Positions 1 through 11,582 are shown, numbered from the stretch's first letter. The stretch is 26,004 bases of DNA from Allomyces macrogynus ATCC 38327 (GCA_000151295.1 GG745349.1:222668-248671), one strand, 5' to 3'. A program made the numbers and translations. The notes: generated by a model from the sequence alone, not told the origin.

Positions 1-3000
1 CGGCGATGACCCGCCGAGACGAGCAGGGTGCTGCACCCGTAGAACCGCACGTCGCCCGTGTACCGCGCGTGGCACGGCACGACCGAAATCGGTGCCAACG
101 TCGCCAAGTTATGCACGGCCACTTCTCCGACCGAATCACCGACCGCGACGCGCCCGCCCGCCGGATCGATCTGCATACAATGAATTCGCGCGGCCCCGTA
201 GGTCACGTGGTTCACTTCGTCGCGCGCACCAAACGGCCACAGCGATATCGTCGAGACGGCGTCGGTCCACTCGGCGGCGGCATCTACATAAACGTTCTCG
301 TCAGTGTGGTAACCAAACCATCGCCACCGCGCCACGCAAACTATACGTACAGAAATCCAGCCGCGGGTGACTCGCGACGTGCACCGCCGACGCCGGCCGC
401 ACCAGCACCGCGCCGGCATCGCTCGTGAGCCCCGCCAAAAACGACTCCGAGTGACTGCGCGCCAAGTGCACCTTTTTCAACAGGCTCACGTCCGTACTGA
501 ACCCGCGGATCCCGCCCTCCATGAGCACGTTGTTATCCGTTGACGCCGACGCGACGAGCGCTGGCGGATTGGTTGCCGGCACGGGCGCCGGGACAGGCGA
601 TTCGCCACGGGCCGCCGACGTCGCGCGAAACGCGCGCTCCACGTCGAGTTCCACGACGAGTTTCGGCAGAGCGACAATGACGGACGCGGCGTCGGGACCG
701 AGACACAGGGAGGTCACGGCCGTGTCCTGCTTGAACAAGGTCTCGGCCACGAGCGGCCCGTTCGAAACCAGCACCGGATCCTCCAGCACCGGCTCGGCGG
801 CAGCAGCGGCCACCTCTTCGAGCCACTCCGGACTCCACTGGACCGCGGCAAACACTTCCTGCTGCGCGCTACCCAACCAGTCGTCGGCCGGCGAGTGAAT
901 TCCCGTCTTGGTCACGAGAATCCGCTGCTGCGCGCGCGTCGTGCGCACGGCCATGAACGGTAAACATGTTTCCGCGGCAAAGTACCGCAATTGCTTGGAC
1001 CATTTCGACGCGAACGTGCGAATCGCGACTTCCACGCGCGACGTGACCATTCGCTCCGCGAGGTACTCGAGAACCAAGTGCTGCGACGCGACGTCGTGCA
1101 TGTGCGGCTGGATTTCGGTGACGAGGGACTTGAGTGCGGATACGACTTGGTCGGCGTCGGCACGTTCAGTCGGGAGTAAGCGCGGCACGTGCCGCAAGAC
1201 GGCAGCGAGAGCATAGTACTTGCTCGCGTCAATCAGGACCTGCACGAGGATCAGGACCGTGCCGAGAGCCACGGGGACCGCCAGTTGGTCGGGCGACGGG
1301 AACGTGATGGCCGTGTTGACGGCGGGCGATGTGGCCGGGACGGCAAACGTGTAGAGGATCTGCAACGCCGCGCGCAGCGACATTTCCGGGTCGTGCCGGT
1401 CATAGTGCAGGAGCAGGTGCGAGACGCGCGCCATATACAGCGCCGCATCGGTCTTGCCCGTGACCAAACTCAAGTGCGTCGGCGCGAGCGTGAGCCGGCA
1501 CGCGCGGTCGACGGCGCCCTGGTCCTCGGGCACGACGAGATTGGCGTAATTGTCAAAGTAGAGATCGTCGCGCATCTCGGACGTGGCGACCGCATAGACT
1601 GACTCGGCCGCGGCCCAGCTGAGCAGTCCGTCGTCGCATTTCAGGACGAGCGCCTTGTCGTCGTCGGTCACAATCACGTCCGCGTCGCCGCCACCGCCAA
1701 ACATGGCTGAAAACGCATCGACGACGGGTAATCCCTGCAGGACGAGCCGGTTCAGGTACGGCACGTTGCGCGCGTGGTACCAAGCGAGTACTTCGCTCGT
1801 GACTCGTTTCTTGGCGGAACTGGTCGCCATGGCTGCAAACATTTGGTTCCCGAGTTTGGCGTCCATCGACTGGTAGAGCAAGTACAATGCTGGCGACGTG
1901 ACTTTTTCTGCGTCCATCGATCGCTCGCCGAGCATCCACGCCGTCATGACCGTGTAGCACGGGTTCCCGCGCAGCACGCCCTGCGGGTCGACACGGACAT
2001 ACTCGGCAATTGGCTGCACCGACTGGTTCGTGCACTTGGCGACCAACAGCGCGAGCTGCGGGTCGTTCAAGTTCTTGAGACACACGGTGACCGCGTCGCC
2101 GGGCGACTCGGCGAGCAGGAAAAACGCGGCGGCCAGCTCGTACCGCTGCTTTCCGAGCAAGACAAACGCGTTCTTGAGCGCCGACTTGCGCCACTTGTCG
2201 TTTGCTTCCTGGCCGAGGAAAATTGGTCATGAGCTGCTTGTTCTTGCGGTGCCCATTCGGCCTGCTTCCACAACGTGTACATGAAGCTTTCTACAGGAAA
2301 CAATCGTGCGGGTTTGGCTTCGCACTGTGCGCGCAAAGATCTCGACATCGTGTGCAGCGCGTCGTGTGCATGAGCACCACCCGACGCCAATTCTTGGCAC
2401 ATTCCAGTTGCTGTGGAACGCGCCGTTGATGTGCTCCACGAGCGCCGGCTGTCGTCGGAGAAAAACGCAAAAGCATGTTTCCGGGCGTGAGACGGCGGCG
2501 CGCGCACGTCGAGCTTGGCCAGATTCGAGACGAGCCCGAGTTCCACAAGGCGCGCTTGCCGTTGTTCGTCCATAGACGCCGAAACCGGGTTCCCCGACGG
2601 CGTCGAGGAATCGCGACGAGCCACTTTGGACTCTGACCGTGGTTTTGCGCCGAGCAGAGATTCTCGCAAAGCGCGCGCCTTTTCCGGGTTGAATCTCTTG
2701 GTATCGACCAGGTCCCTGGATTTCAGCACACGCGTGATGTCAGCTTCGGGTCCCTCATCACGGACTACATCAAAAACGAAACCACGTACAAGTCGGCCGT
2801 CGCGCTCTCAAACAAAAAATCGAGCTCTTTCCCGGCGCCCCCACCAGACCCGCCCTCCACCTGCTCGAGCACGGCCCACGGCACGATCGGTACTGTATGC
2901 GGTCTCGTCCCGTGTTTGAGCACGTAATACAGATGATTGAACGTCGCCTGCACGTACTCTGGCGCGTTCCATTTCAGCCACTCGCGCAGGACCGCCGGCG

Positions 3001-5716
3001 CGGCGGGCGCTGGCATCGCCACTTTCAGCGCCGTCTCGGCCAACGTCATCGGCGGCGTGACATGCACGAGGGTGTTCCCGGCAATCGCGACCAGGTCGCC
3101 GGTCGACGTCCACTCGACGGCGCGCACGGGCACGTCGAATGCCTCGGTGTAGATGGGCTTCCAGGCCGATTGCGCCAGGTCTTCGGCCGACGCGTGCGGT
3201 GCGTAGACGGTCAAAGTGTTGTCGGCGGCGACGGCGAGCATCGCCGACCCCGTCGGGAGTGGGAACATGGCCATGCCCACGACCTTGTCGAGCTGGAGCG
3301 TCGCCTCGATGTGGATGTGGTGGTTGGCCGCGCCCACGTGCAGGACCATCACGAGACCGGTCGATGCACGCGCTGCGATCTTGCGACCGGCGGCGACGAG
3401 CCGGACGAGGTCGGTGAGTGCCGGGACGGACTGTTCGGCCACGACTTGTCCGGCAGTGTCGAGTAGCACCACGTCGGTCCCGCGCGTTGTCACGGCATGG
3501 TACGGCGCGACGGCATCGAAAAACGCCGCGACCTCGGCGGTGTGAAACCGCTCATTGACCGCATCGAGGTCCGGGAGCGCATAGACGGCGAGCTCGTCGC
3601 GGGCAATCACCGACAGCCGCCACCCGCCGTCCTCGGTGTGGCGCCACGTACGCACCGCGAGAATCCCGTCAATCGACACTCGCTTGCAGCCACACCGCAC
3701 TTGATCGCCGCTCACCGTGACCGCCGGCACCGCCGCGTCCAGCGGGAAACACCGGTCCTCGGCCGAATCCACATGCAGCCGCACGTGCGGCATAAGCCCG
3801 TCAGCGCGCGTCTGGCACGCGACCGACGTGCCCGCGGTCCACGCAATCACCTCCGTCCCGGCCTGTGTGACGAGATCGGCGTCGCCGACACGCGTGATCG
3901 TATAGGGTCCGTCGGTGGGCCGGTCGTGATGTCCCGTCCATTCACGCAACAGGACCAGGTGCCCCTCATGCCCGACAAGGAGCGGTGCGAGATGCGCGGA
4001 AAACAGGCCAAGCGAACCCATGGCCGAGCACCCGAACAGGAGCACGTGGTCGCGCGCGGGCAGGAACGTCTGGTGCATGACGCGCAGGTGCGCGAAAAAC
4101 GCAAAGTAGGCCGGGTGTGTTGCGTTCGGGATGGTCGCGACGAGGTGCAGTTGGGTCCCGCCCGACTGCCGGCTCAAGTTCTGGTTGGGGGTTGCAATGT
4201 GAGCTGCGCGGCGATCAAATCAGAGCACCCGGAAAGAACGTACCGAAACGCCAAACACGAGCAGCATGCCGTCCGGCTGCACCGACCCGATCAAGTCGTC
4301 GTAGAGCTTCAAGCGCGCGGCGAGGTCCGGGTCCGTGTTAGGCGCCTCTTTGCCCGGCTGCCGCGGCAGAAACGACGGCGGGTCCGGTCGCGGCGCGATC
4401 TTGCTGAGGTGCAGCCACGCGTAGGTGGCGAGATCTTGGTCGGTGGCCGTGTGGAACGCGCGCGCGTCCAGGGCCAAGATCATTTGGAAAGCGCCCACGT
4501 CGGGACACCATGTCCAGATGCGGCCTACGCCGTCCGCGCCGTTGGTAAGCAGCGTGCACTGGCCCTCGGATCTAGAAGCGGCGTAGAGAGGTGGGTGTGA
4601 GCAAAGTGCGCGTTGGATGAGCGAAAGGTGGTGAGGGGCGTACTGTTGCCAGGCCAGCGACGTGATGGCGCGCGGGTGCGGCAGGAAGTAGAAGTCGTAG
4701 CGCGCCCTCGAAAAGTTTCCATCTGCAATACAGCAGGGCGAAGCAAGTTAGTCGCCCGTCAACAGAATCAACGCGAGAGAAGAAGGAACGGACCCGCATC
4801 GGTGCGCCAGACCTTGACCAGCCGGTCGTCGTCGCCTGCGGCAGCAAGACTGTCCAATCCCGGCGAGAGGCTCAGGTACGTGATGGGCTGTCCACATGGA
4901 AACGACCATGAGCACGTCCACGTCGTCGTGTCCCAGAGCTTGATAGTCGAGCTGGCCGAAAAAAGATCGTCGCCGCGCCAGAGTAGCGCTGTCGCGTGTC
5001 CAGACTTTGGGTCGAGCGTCTCGACGTGGCTCTCAGTCCACAAGTGGCCTTCCTAGCGTCGGATGAGCACGTGAGAGGCCGAAATACCCCATGACACGTC
5101 GGATCAAGGCATCACGAACCAAGTTCGAGAGCTTGTAGACGATAATTCGGCCGTCATCCCATGCAGCAGCAATCTGAAGGCGGTATGAGAAGATCAGCGA
5201 CTGCACCGACTGCCGAGCGCTTGAAAGCAGTGATCAAGCCGTACGTCGCCCGAAGAAGCGTGCGAGGCCACAGCCGTGACGCGAGGCGGGACCTTGGCAT
5301 CAAACTGTGGTGGCGGTCGCAGCGTCTGTACGGGCGCGAAGCCGGGGCTCAAGTCGCAAATCTCAACGCGGTCCTCCTGCGACCCGTACACCTACCGACG
5401 GGATCCAAGCAGGAGCCGTCAGCATGGACGCGTCAAAAACGTATTGCTGTTCCATATCTGGCTCGCGCTGCGCTCGATAATTGGCGAGATCATGGGCGCT
5501 GGCGATGATAACAGCGGCACAGCGTCGCGGCCAGATGGCTCGCGCCAAGTCGCGACGGCGCGGCGCGAGACGGTGGGCACTCACGACGTAGGTGGCGGCT
5601 TCATGTTGCGCATAGACGGTGTCGACGCAGTTGGCGCGGGCAACGCCCTCAAGGCGGTGGGCGGGCATCGTTGGGTGGACAAGCGGAACGGCGCGGTCGG
5701 AGGTCGGAGCGACCAT
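1..5716 (-). CDS. RAV1: Rav1/DmX-like RAVE complex subunit (3' end off the window, several frameshifts)
   Basis: Large WD40/Rav1p_C protein. Rav1 with Skp1 and Rav2 forms RAVE, which promotes reassembly of V1 and Vo sectors of the vacuolar H+-ATPase. Proposed exons: 5716-5585, 5391-5245, 5173-5120, 5052-4794, 4722-4244, then 4180 downward. All junctions keep frame; introns are 63-71 bp except a 193-bp first one. Visible family sequence: N-terminal WD40 blades (DDGRIIVYKL, SASSTIKLWD, YFLPHPRAITSLAW, DGVGRIWTW); the Rav1p_C core (WRKSALKNAFVLLGKQRYE then LAAAFFLLAESPGDAV) near 2190-2070; and a C-terminal WD blade with FGYHTDEN near 300. The reading frame changes at about 2775, 2470, 2250, 2224 and 315, several at homopolymers, so the protein cannot be read straight through. 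It is either an error-prone assembly or a decayed copy. The start at 5716 is a choice among in-frame ATGs. Shares a 169-bp divergent promoter with the next gene. Confidence 0.85.
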
Positions 5717-5885
5717 CCTCGAAGGCGACGCTTGCCCGGCGCGGTCACGTGTCGAGATCACAACGAACCACCGCCGTTCGATCGCAACACCGGCCATCTT
5801 GTCTTCCTCCTCCCCCTCTCTCTGCCTCGGCACGCTCGGCCAGGACGACGGCGACGCGGCAAGAAAGCTGCAACCCGCGCACACC

Positions 5886-6534
5886 ATGATGCGCTCCGCT
5901 TTGCCCGCGCGCGCCTTGCGCACCGCTGCTGCCACGGCCCGCAGCGCGGCGCTCCGCCGTCCCTTAGCCACCACCCCCAACGACGCAAACGACACTCCCC
6001 TGGGCACGCCAGTTCACCCGCTCCCCGCCGACGCGACGGGCCGCGTCGCGGTCTCGCTCGTCTCCAAGGCCGGCCTAGCTCACGCCGTGGTTGGGTGGAC
6101 GCGCACGCCCACGAGCAACGGCGCCGACCTGCGACCTGCCGACTTTGCAGAGAATCCGGCGTTTGTCGCGCACCTGCACAAGGTGCTGAAAGACCACGCG
6201 CACGAAGACAAGGACCTGATCGCGCTCGCCAAGCACCAGAAGATCGGGTGGATGCATGTGGCCGATCAGCGCAACCCACCGCCATGGGGCCGGTACGTCG
6301 GTGACTTGATCGAGCAGGGTGAGTTGATTTAGATGCTGATGATCCTCGATGGACGCCGACAGAATCCCGGACCCGGACGACATTATCGGGTCGGTGCAGC
6401 TCGATGGTGAGGGCAAGATCCAAGCGCATTCCTACCAGCCGATGCCCACGCACCGAATTGTCTCGAACCATGGTCTTTTCCAGCTGAGCCCGTTCTTGCA
6501 CGAGAAGCTGGTGCAGAGTTTCGGGTCAAAGTGA
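5886..6534 (+). CDS. Conserved small mitochondrial protein of unknown function (192 aa)
   Basis: Two exons, 5886-6292 and 6363-6534, joined by a 70-bp intron (GTACGT...ACAG) that rejoins WGR to IPDPDDIIGSV. The N-terminus is rich in Arg, Ala and Ser with no acidic residue for about 30 residues, which looks like a mitochondrial presequence. The C-terminal half carries the strongly patterned segments HMHVADQRNPPPWGR-like (residues 120-136), PDPDDIIGSV, SYQPMPTHRIV and GLFQLSPFLHEKL. I recall this pattern from conserved uncharacterised fungal proteins, but I do not know a biochemical role and assign none. The start is the first of two adjacent ATGs (MMRSALPARALRT). It is divergent from the Rav1 gene and convergent with the RING-YEATS gene, whose stop lies 121 bp beyond. 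The mitochondrial location is inference from the presequence. Confidence 0.75.
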
Positions 6535-6655
6535 AATCTAGACATGAATGAAATTTTGACACATCATTGGTTGGGACTTGAATCGCGTCAGTCTCTCTCA
6601 GTCCCCCTCGCTCCGCCGACGCTCTCTCTCACGTCTCTCGCTCTCTCTCACTCTC
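6535..6655. other. Convergent 3' intergenic spacer with pyrimidine-rich CT tract
   Basis: Between two convergent genes lies a stretch made largely of CTCTCTC-type runs (about 6590-6665). It is also the 3' flank of the RING-YEATS gene on the minus strand, where it reads as GA repeats. No gene is seen in it. Confidence 0.5.
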
Positions 6656-8450
6656 TCACAACCCGCCTCCTTGGTCTTGGCCTCTCCACACGCTCTCTCG
6701 GGACCCCACGAGCCCCATCACTCTTCCCGCTCCACTCCACCCTCCCCATCCCCCATCCCCCCCAAACCCTCCTGCCACTGCCGCGCTCGCTCGCCGCCCG
6801 CCACCCGCGACCCACCCGGGCGCCCGCTCCTCATCGACCCCCTCGGGCTCCTCCTCGACGTCCTCATCCCCCGTAATCCCGAGCTCGTGCAATTCCTCGT
6901 CGAGACTGCGCCCGACCTCGACGCGCTCGGCCTCGCTGAGCGGGTCGCTGAAAATTGACCAGTTCGAATCGGTCGTGCGGTGCCGCTGCCGAGGTTGGCG
7001 CGCGGGGGTGCTTGCGCCGGTGAGCGGCGGGAGGGCGGAGACGGAGTCCTCGTCGTCGTCATTGTGAGGCGAGCGGGGACGGGATAACGGGGTGGGGACC
7101 GTCGGGAGGTCTTCTTGCGGGACGTCGGCGTGCGTTGTGGTGGGGTCGGGTGCGGATGAGGGCGGAGGGTGCGGTGGGGTGGGGTGCAGGGCGAGCGCGG
7201 ATGCCGTGTCGCCGTCGTCGTCGGCGCGCGGGATCAGGAACGGCACGTCGAAGTGCGTCGCTGACCCGTCGTCAGTAAAGTCGAGCAGCCTACGGGTAAG
7301 GTTGAATGAGATCCGGCTCGACTCGCCCTTTACACATCGGCAAAACACGCACCACTCGGCGACGGTCGGGTTGGCCGGTGTCTGGATGCTCAGCTTCCAG
7401 TATATCTCGACCGCAATGTTGAAGATGCCCCACCCCAACTAGCGTGCGAACGTGTCAACACGTTCGATCAGTGTCGCACGCAGAGGGAACAAAAATACGA
7501 GGCGCACCCGCTTCAGCTCAAACGGCGGCGCCGTCAGCGTGACCGATGCTGGGCGGAACGTCGGGTGCAAGTGCACGACAACGCGGTCAATCAAGACCGC
7601 GTCGAGGTGCGGCGGGTCGGCGTGCACGAAAAACGTCCACAGGTGTACGTTCGACCGGTTGGCAAGCATGTTCTACTCCGTCCCATCACGTCAGACACCA
7701 AGTCCTGCGCGACACCGCCGCCCAAATCCAAACCATATAGGTACCTCAATCACATACGTGTGCCGGTTGCCAATGGCAAACCGTACTGTAACCTGCCGCC
7801 GCGTCGCCCACACTTGCACTTCCGGATCGTTAATTCGCGCCTTGACCTGCACGGCAAACTTTTCACGAACGCGCGCGACCAGGTCGGCACGCGGCGTGAG
7901 GTCGCCCCACGCGACGGGCTGCCGGCACATGGCGCATGGGCATGGCGCGGTCGACACGGGGTGCAGCGTCGCTGCCGCCGACACGATCCCAGTCGGCGGG
8001 CAGCGCGGCGCACCCAAACATCCACTGCGCGAGACACGGGCCGCAGAACGTGTGCCCGCAGGGTGTGGTCATGGCGTCAATCAGGACGGCGTGGCAGATC
8101 GGGCACGCGGCCCAGTCGGGCAGGTCGGCGTCGGTCGCGTTCGCTGGCGCGACCTCGACGGGTTCATGGCGATGGGCGGCAGTGTCGTCTTCGTTGTTGT
8201 CGTCAGCGTTAGCGCGAGCATTGCGCATGCTGCTGCTGCTGCTTCTGCTGCTACCGCGGGCGGTGCGGCGCGCGGGGGTCTCGGGGGGTGTCGGCACGGC
8301 ATGCAGCGGATCCGTGAGTTCGTCGCGCGGTGCGGCCCCGAGTGCTCTGACACGGTCGACTAGCTCGAAGATGGCGCGGCGCGGCGTCTCGGGCGGCGTG
8401 GTGGTGCTGGGCGTGTTGCGGGCAGTGGTGGGCACGTCGCGCGACGCCAT
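6656..8450 (-). CDS. RING-finger E3-like protein fused to a YEATS acyl-lysine reader domain
   Basis: Exons: 8450-7745, 7672-7508, 7438-6656; introns 72 and 69 bp, both phase 0. N-terminal about 110 residues are Pro/Thr/Ser-rich. A C3HC4 RING follows: CPIC at residue 116, PCGHTFCGPC at 130-139, and last pair CAMC about 35 residues later. The RING switches frame once, between 8017 and about 7960; the total coding length has one base too many, so a one-base insertion fits better than an intron. Then comes a YEATS domain: IGNRHTYV, HLWTFFVHADPP, DRVVVHLHPTFRPASV, PPFELKRLGWGIFNIAVEIYW. The LHPTF and GWG loops match the positions that form the acyl-lysine pocket in AF9/Yaf9/Taf14. The C-terminal 200 residues are acidic and Pro/Gly-rich low complexity. 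Expected to be nuclear: it could read acylated histones and ubiquitinate nearby protein, which is inference. About 550 aa. Starts 274 bp from the divergent Pol eta gene. Confidence 0.75.
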
Positions 8451-8724
8451 GGTCGCTTCTGGGCGGGGTCGACGACGTCGACGAAGGTGATCGCGAGAGG
8501 AGACGCGGTCGCGAACTGACCTGTGCTTGAAGCGTGACTGGACGCGAGCAACCCAGGCGCAGTCTGACGTGGACTCGGCCGCTGACTCGACGCTCGATCG
8601 CTTCTCCCCAGGTCGCGCAACATGAGCCGTGCGGCATCGTCGACAACCGGTCGACCCAGTGCAACCCTCATCCACCCAACCATGGCCGCGCGCCCGGCTT
8701 GCTGCATTTGATCAAGAGAAAATC

Positions 8725-10983
8725 ATGAACCAACCTCCGCTCGACCGCGCCGCCATCCTCGCCAAGTCCCGCGGCCGACGATGCATTGTGCACATTGGTC
8801 AGCCTCCCGCCCACGTCCTGTCGGCCAGCTTGCAGCTCAATGCAAACTGACGAATCAGGCGTCTTCTCTGCAACTTTGGGATGTGTCAATATAGACCTCG
8901 ATTGCTTTTATTGCCAAGTTGGTAAGGCTTGCTCGCGCGATGCGTGATGCCCTCCCTGCGGTCGGATCTCGCTGCTCGTGTTCCTCACGCGCAGTGCCGC
9001 TACCAGAACAAAAGCGGCTCGGTGTGCCCGCGACTGTTCCGCTCGCCGTGCAGCAATGGCAAGGACTGGTATGCTGATGGAGCTCGTTCGCGAACTCTCG
9101 AGCTCTCCTGCATGTTGGTCTGATCAACACTTTAGATTGCCGTCAACTATGCGGCGCGCGCTGCCGGCATCCAACGGTGCGCACCATGGCCGGCTTGACC
9201 TTGTCCACCCGGTCACGAACGCTCACGACTTTGATTTGAGGCACATGACGGTCACCGACGCGCGGCAAAAATGCCCCGGTACGCGTGATCCCCACGAATC
9301 ACTTGGTCGTCCCACCGCGCGTGCTGATCCGCGCCTGTCTCTCTCACACACAGACATTCGCTTCGTGCACGTGGCCACCTACAACGACACGCACCCGGAA
9401 CCCACCTACCACGCGAACCCGACGCCCAAATCGCACAAGGTCTCGCTTGAACCTTACCGGCGCGCATCCACGCAAATTTTTCAAATCATTGCTCGTTTTG
9501 CCACATTCTTCGAACGCGCATCGATTGACGAGGCCTACCTCGACCTGACCGAGGACGTCGTGCAGCGCATTGTCACGGCCCCCCCACGAATGGTCGACGA
9601 GAACACGGTCGATTTCGACTGGACCGTCGGCGATTTGGGCACGGTGGCCGATGCCGACCGCGAGTCCAAAACGTGGGGCGATTACATGTTGTCGGTCACG
9701 GCCGGGATCACGCGCGAAGTGCGTCGCGCCATTTGGGACGAATTGGGGTTTACGTGCTCGGCGGGTACGTTTTCTTGATTCGTGCTACGCACTTGGTTGA
9801 GCGGATGGATGATCCTCACTGGCCGTTGTGATTCCAGGCATCGCACACAACAAGACGCTCGCCAAGCTGTGCAGCGCGCTGCACAAACCCAACAAGCAGG
9901 TTGGCGTCGGTGACCCTCCCGCGGCACTCTTCTCCACCTCTTGATCCCTGCATTCCAGCTCACCACGCTCCCCATAACCAGACGATCATGCGGCAAATCT
10001 CGGCCCTCGACTTCCTGACCGATATGCCGATTGCCAAGATCCGGTCGCTCGGCGGGAAACTCGGCACTCAAGTGGAAACGCAGCTGAACGTGCGCACGTG
10101 CGGCGAGCTCCGCCAATTCACGCTCGAAGAGTTGCAGGCGCAGCTGGACCCGGCGCTCGCGCACTGGCTGTACAGCATATGTCGCGGGATTTGTGAACAA
10201 CCCGGTACGTCTCGCGCGTGCGAACGCGCAGCGTGCCTTACACGACGCTCACGCCTCTCGGGTCGTCGGTAGTCGTGACGCGCAGTAAAACCAAATCGAT
10301 GCTGGCGGCCAAATCGCTGCGCCCGCCCGCGGCTTCCACGCAGCAGCTCGACCAATGGCTCGTGATTCTGTGCGGCGAGCTGTTCACGCGCGTGCGCGAC
10401 GACTTTGACGTTTACCAGCGGTGGCCACGGCAGCTCGTTGTATGTGTCGAGTTCCTCGCCTCTGGTACTTTCGACTCACCGTCGCACCCGCTTTTAGCTC
10501 AACATCCGCCCGACCAACGGCGACGACCGATCCCGGTCCTGTGCGTTCCCGCCGCGTGCGCACTTACTCGACTCGCCCGACGCGCTGGTCGCCAAGGCCT
10601 CGGCGTTACTCGCGCAGTTCACCCACCCCGTCCCGTGCGCCGCGATCTCGCTGCAGTGCCATGGGTTCGAGGACGCGGGCACGGCCGACGCGCTCGGGAA
10701 ATGGATGCGGCAGGGGAACGCGAGCGCGAGCGCAACGATCCCGGACGCGCCGAATGCGCCGTTCGCGGCATCGGCATCCACCACCGCACCTCCAGCGCCA
10801 GTTCCGGCTCCGGTGCCAGCTCCAATGCAAGCGGCGCCACATCATTCTTTGCGTCACACGCCGCACGAATGCCGACGAGCCCTCTCCCTCCCCCTTCTTC
10901 CGCACCACCCACAGCCACCGCGCCCGCTCCCACTCATCGACCGCCACCGCCGCCGACGACCGCACACCCCGCCACCGCTGCTC

Positions 10984-11020
<37 letters not shown>

Positions 11021-11582
11021 TGGCGGCGCATGGGCGCTCCTCGAAAAAGACCGGCAGCAACGCGCGGCGCGCTTGGCCACATGCGGGGCCAAGCCGAAAG
11101 TGGTCGTTGGCGCCGCGGCATCGACGGGGGGGTTTGCTCTGCTCGAGCGCGAGCGGCAGAAACGCTATGGGGCCGCGACAAAACAGACCAAGTTGAGTTT
11201 CACCACGGGGCCAGCGGCGGCGGCGAAAAGGAAGAGTGGGGCCGGGGTGGATGCGGTCACAATGCTGGTCGGGTCGCCGTCCAAGTCGAAGGCAGCTGAC
11301 AGTGGGGAACCCGATGGGAAACGGCGGCGGATCGCGTTTTTGCCGGCCGAGTCGGATTCGGATTTGGACAATGAGGGGGAGGAAGGTGTGGGGATGCCCA
11401 AGAGGGAGAAGGAGGCAGGCGCGTCGTCGTCATCACCGGTGCGGGAGGGTCCGCGTGAGGATGCGGATGAGGACGCTGCGATGGCGACGTGCCCGCGGTG
11501 TGGGGAGCCGTTCCCGGCACTGTGGATCCAAGAGCACCTAGATTGGCACATGGCCGCGGACCTCAGTCAAATGCCAGATTGA
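8725..11582 (+). CDS. RAD30: DNA polymerase eta (Y-family translesion polymerase) with C-terminal UBZ finger
   Basis: Bypasses UV lesions during replication. Ten exons: 8725-8797, 8895-8921, 9007-9068, 9136-9176, 9241-9278, 9354-9764, 9838-9899, 9982-10204, 10273-10439, 10498-11582. Splicing yields the catalytic IDLDCFYCQVEQKRLG motif, the finger segment (AVQQWQGL then IAVNYAARAAGI), the palm motif FERASIDEAYLDLT with catalytic Asp-Glu, the SAGIAHNKTLAKLCSALHKP thumb-palm segment, DMPIAKIRSLGGKLG helix-hairpin-helix, and the little-finger domain (DQWLVILCGELFTRV). The last exon has a low-complexity linker with an 11-Ser run from an AGC repeat, a possible weak PCNA-binding motif (QTKLSF), a basic KRRR stretch and a UBZ-like finger, CPRCGEPFPALWIQEHLDWH, matching the human Pol eta finger in spacing. 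Within exon 10 the frame shifts between about 10740 and 10860, equivalent to one missing base. Length about 729 aa. The start places the first Asp near residue 25, as usual for the family. Confidence 0.93.
10986..11018 (+). repeat. (AGC)11 microsatellite coding poly-Ser in Pol eta
   Basis: Eleven perfect AGC units inside the linker of the Pol eta last exon, in the frame that reaches the UBZ finger, where they code serine. The same tract reads as poly-Ala or poly-Gln in the other frames, which creates spurious open frames on both strands. Confidence 0.95.

Noticed and set aside
7280..7380. A 25-nt intron (GTGCGT...AAG) inside the YEATS C-terminal exon
   Set aside because: The frame is open through it, the length is below that of every other intron here, and removing it would shift the frame.
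10606..11181. Minus-strand frames with poly-Cys or poly-Ala over the Pol eta linker
   Set aside because: They are shadows of the AGC repeat and the GC-rich linker of Pol eta.
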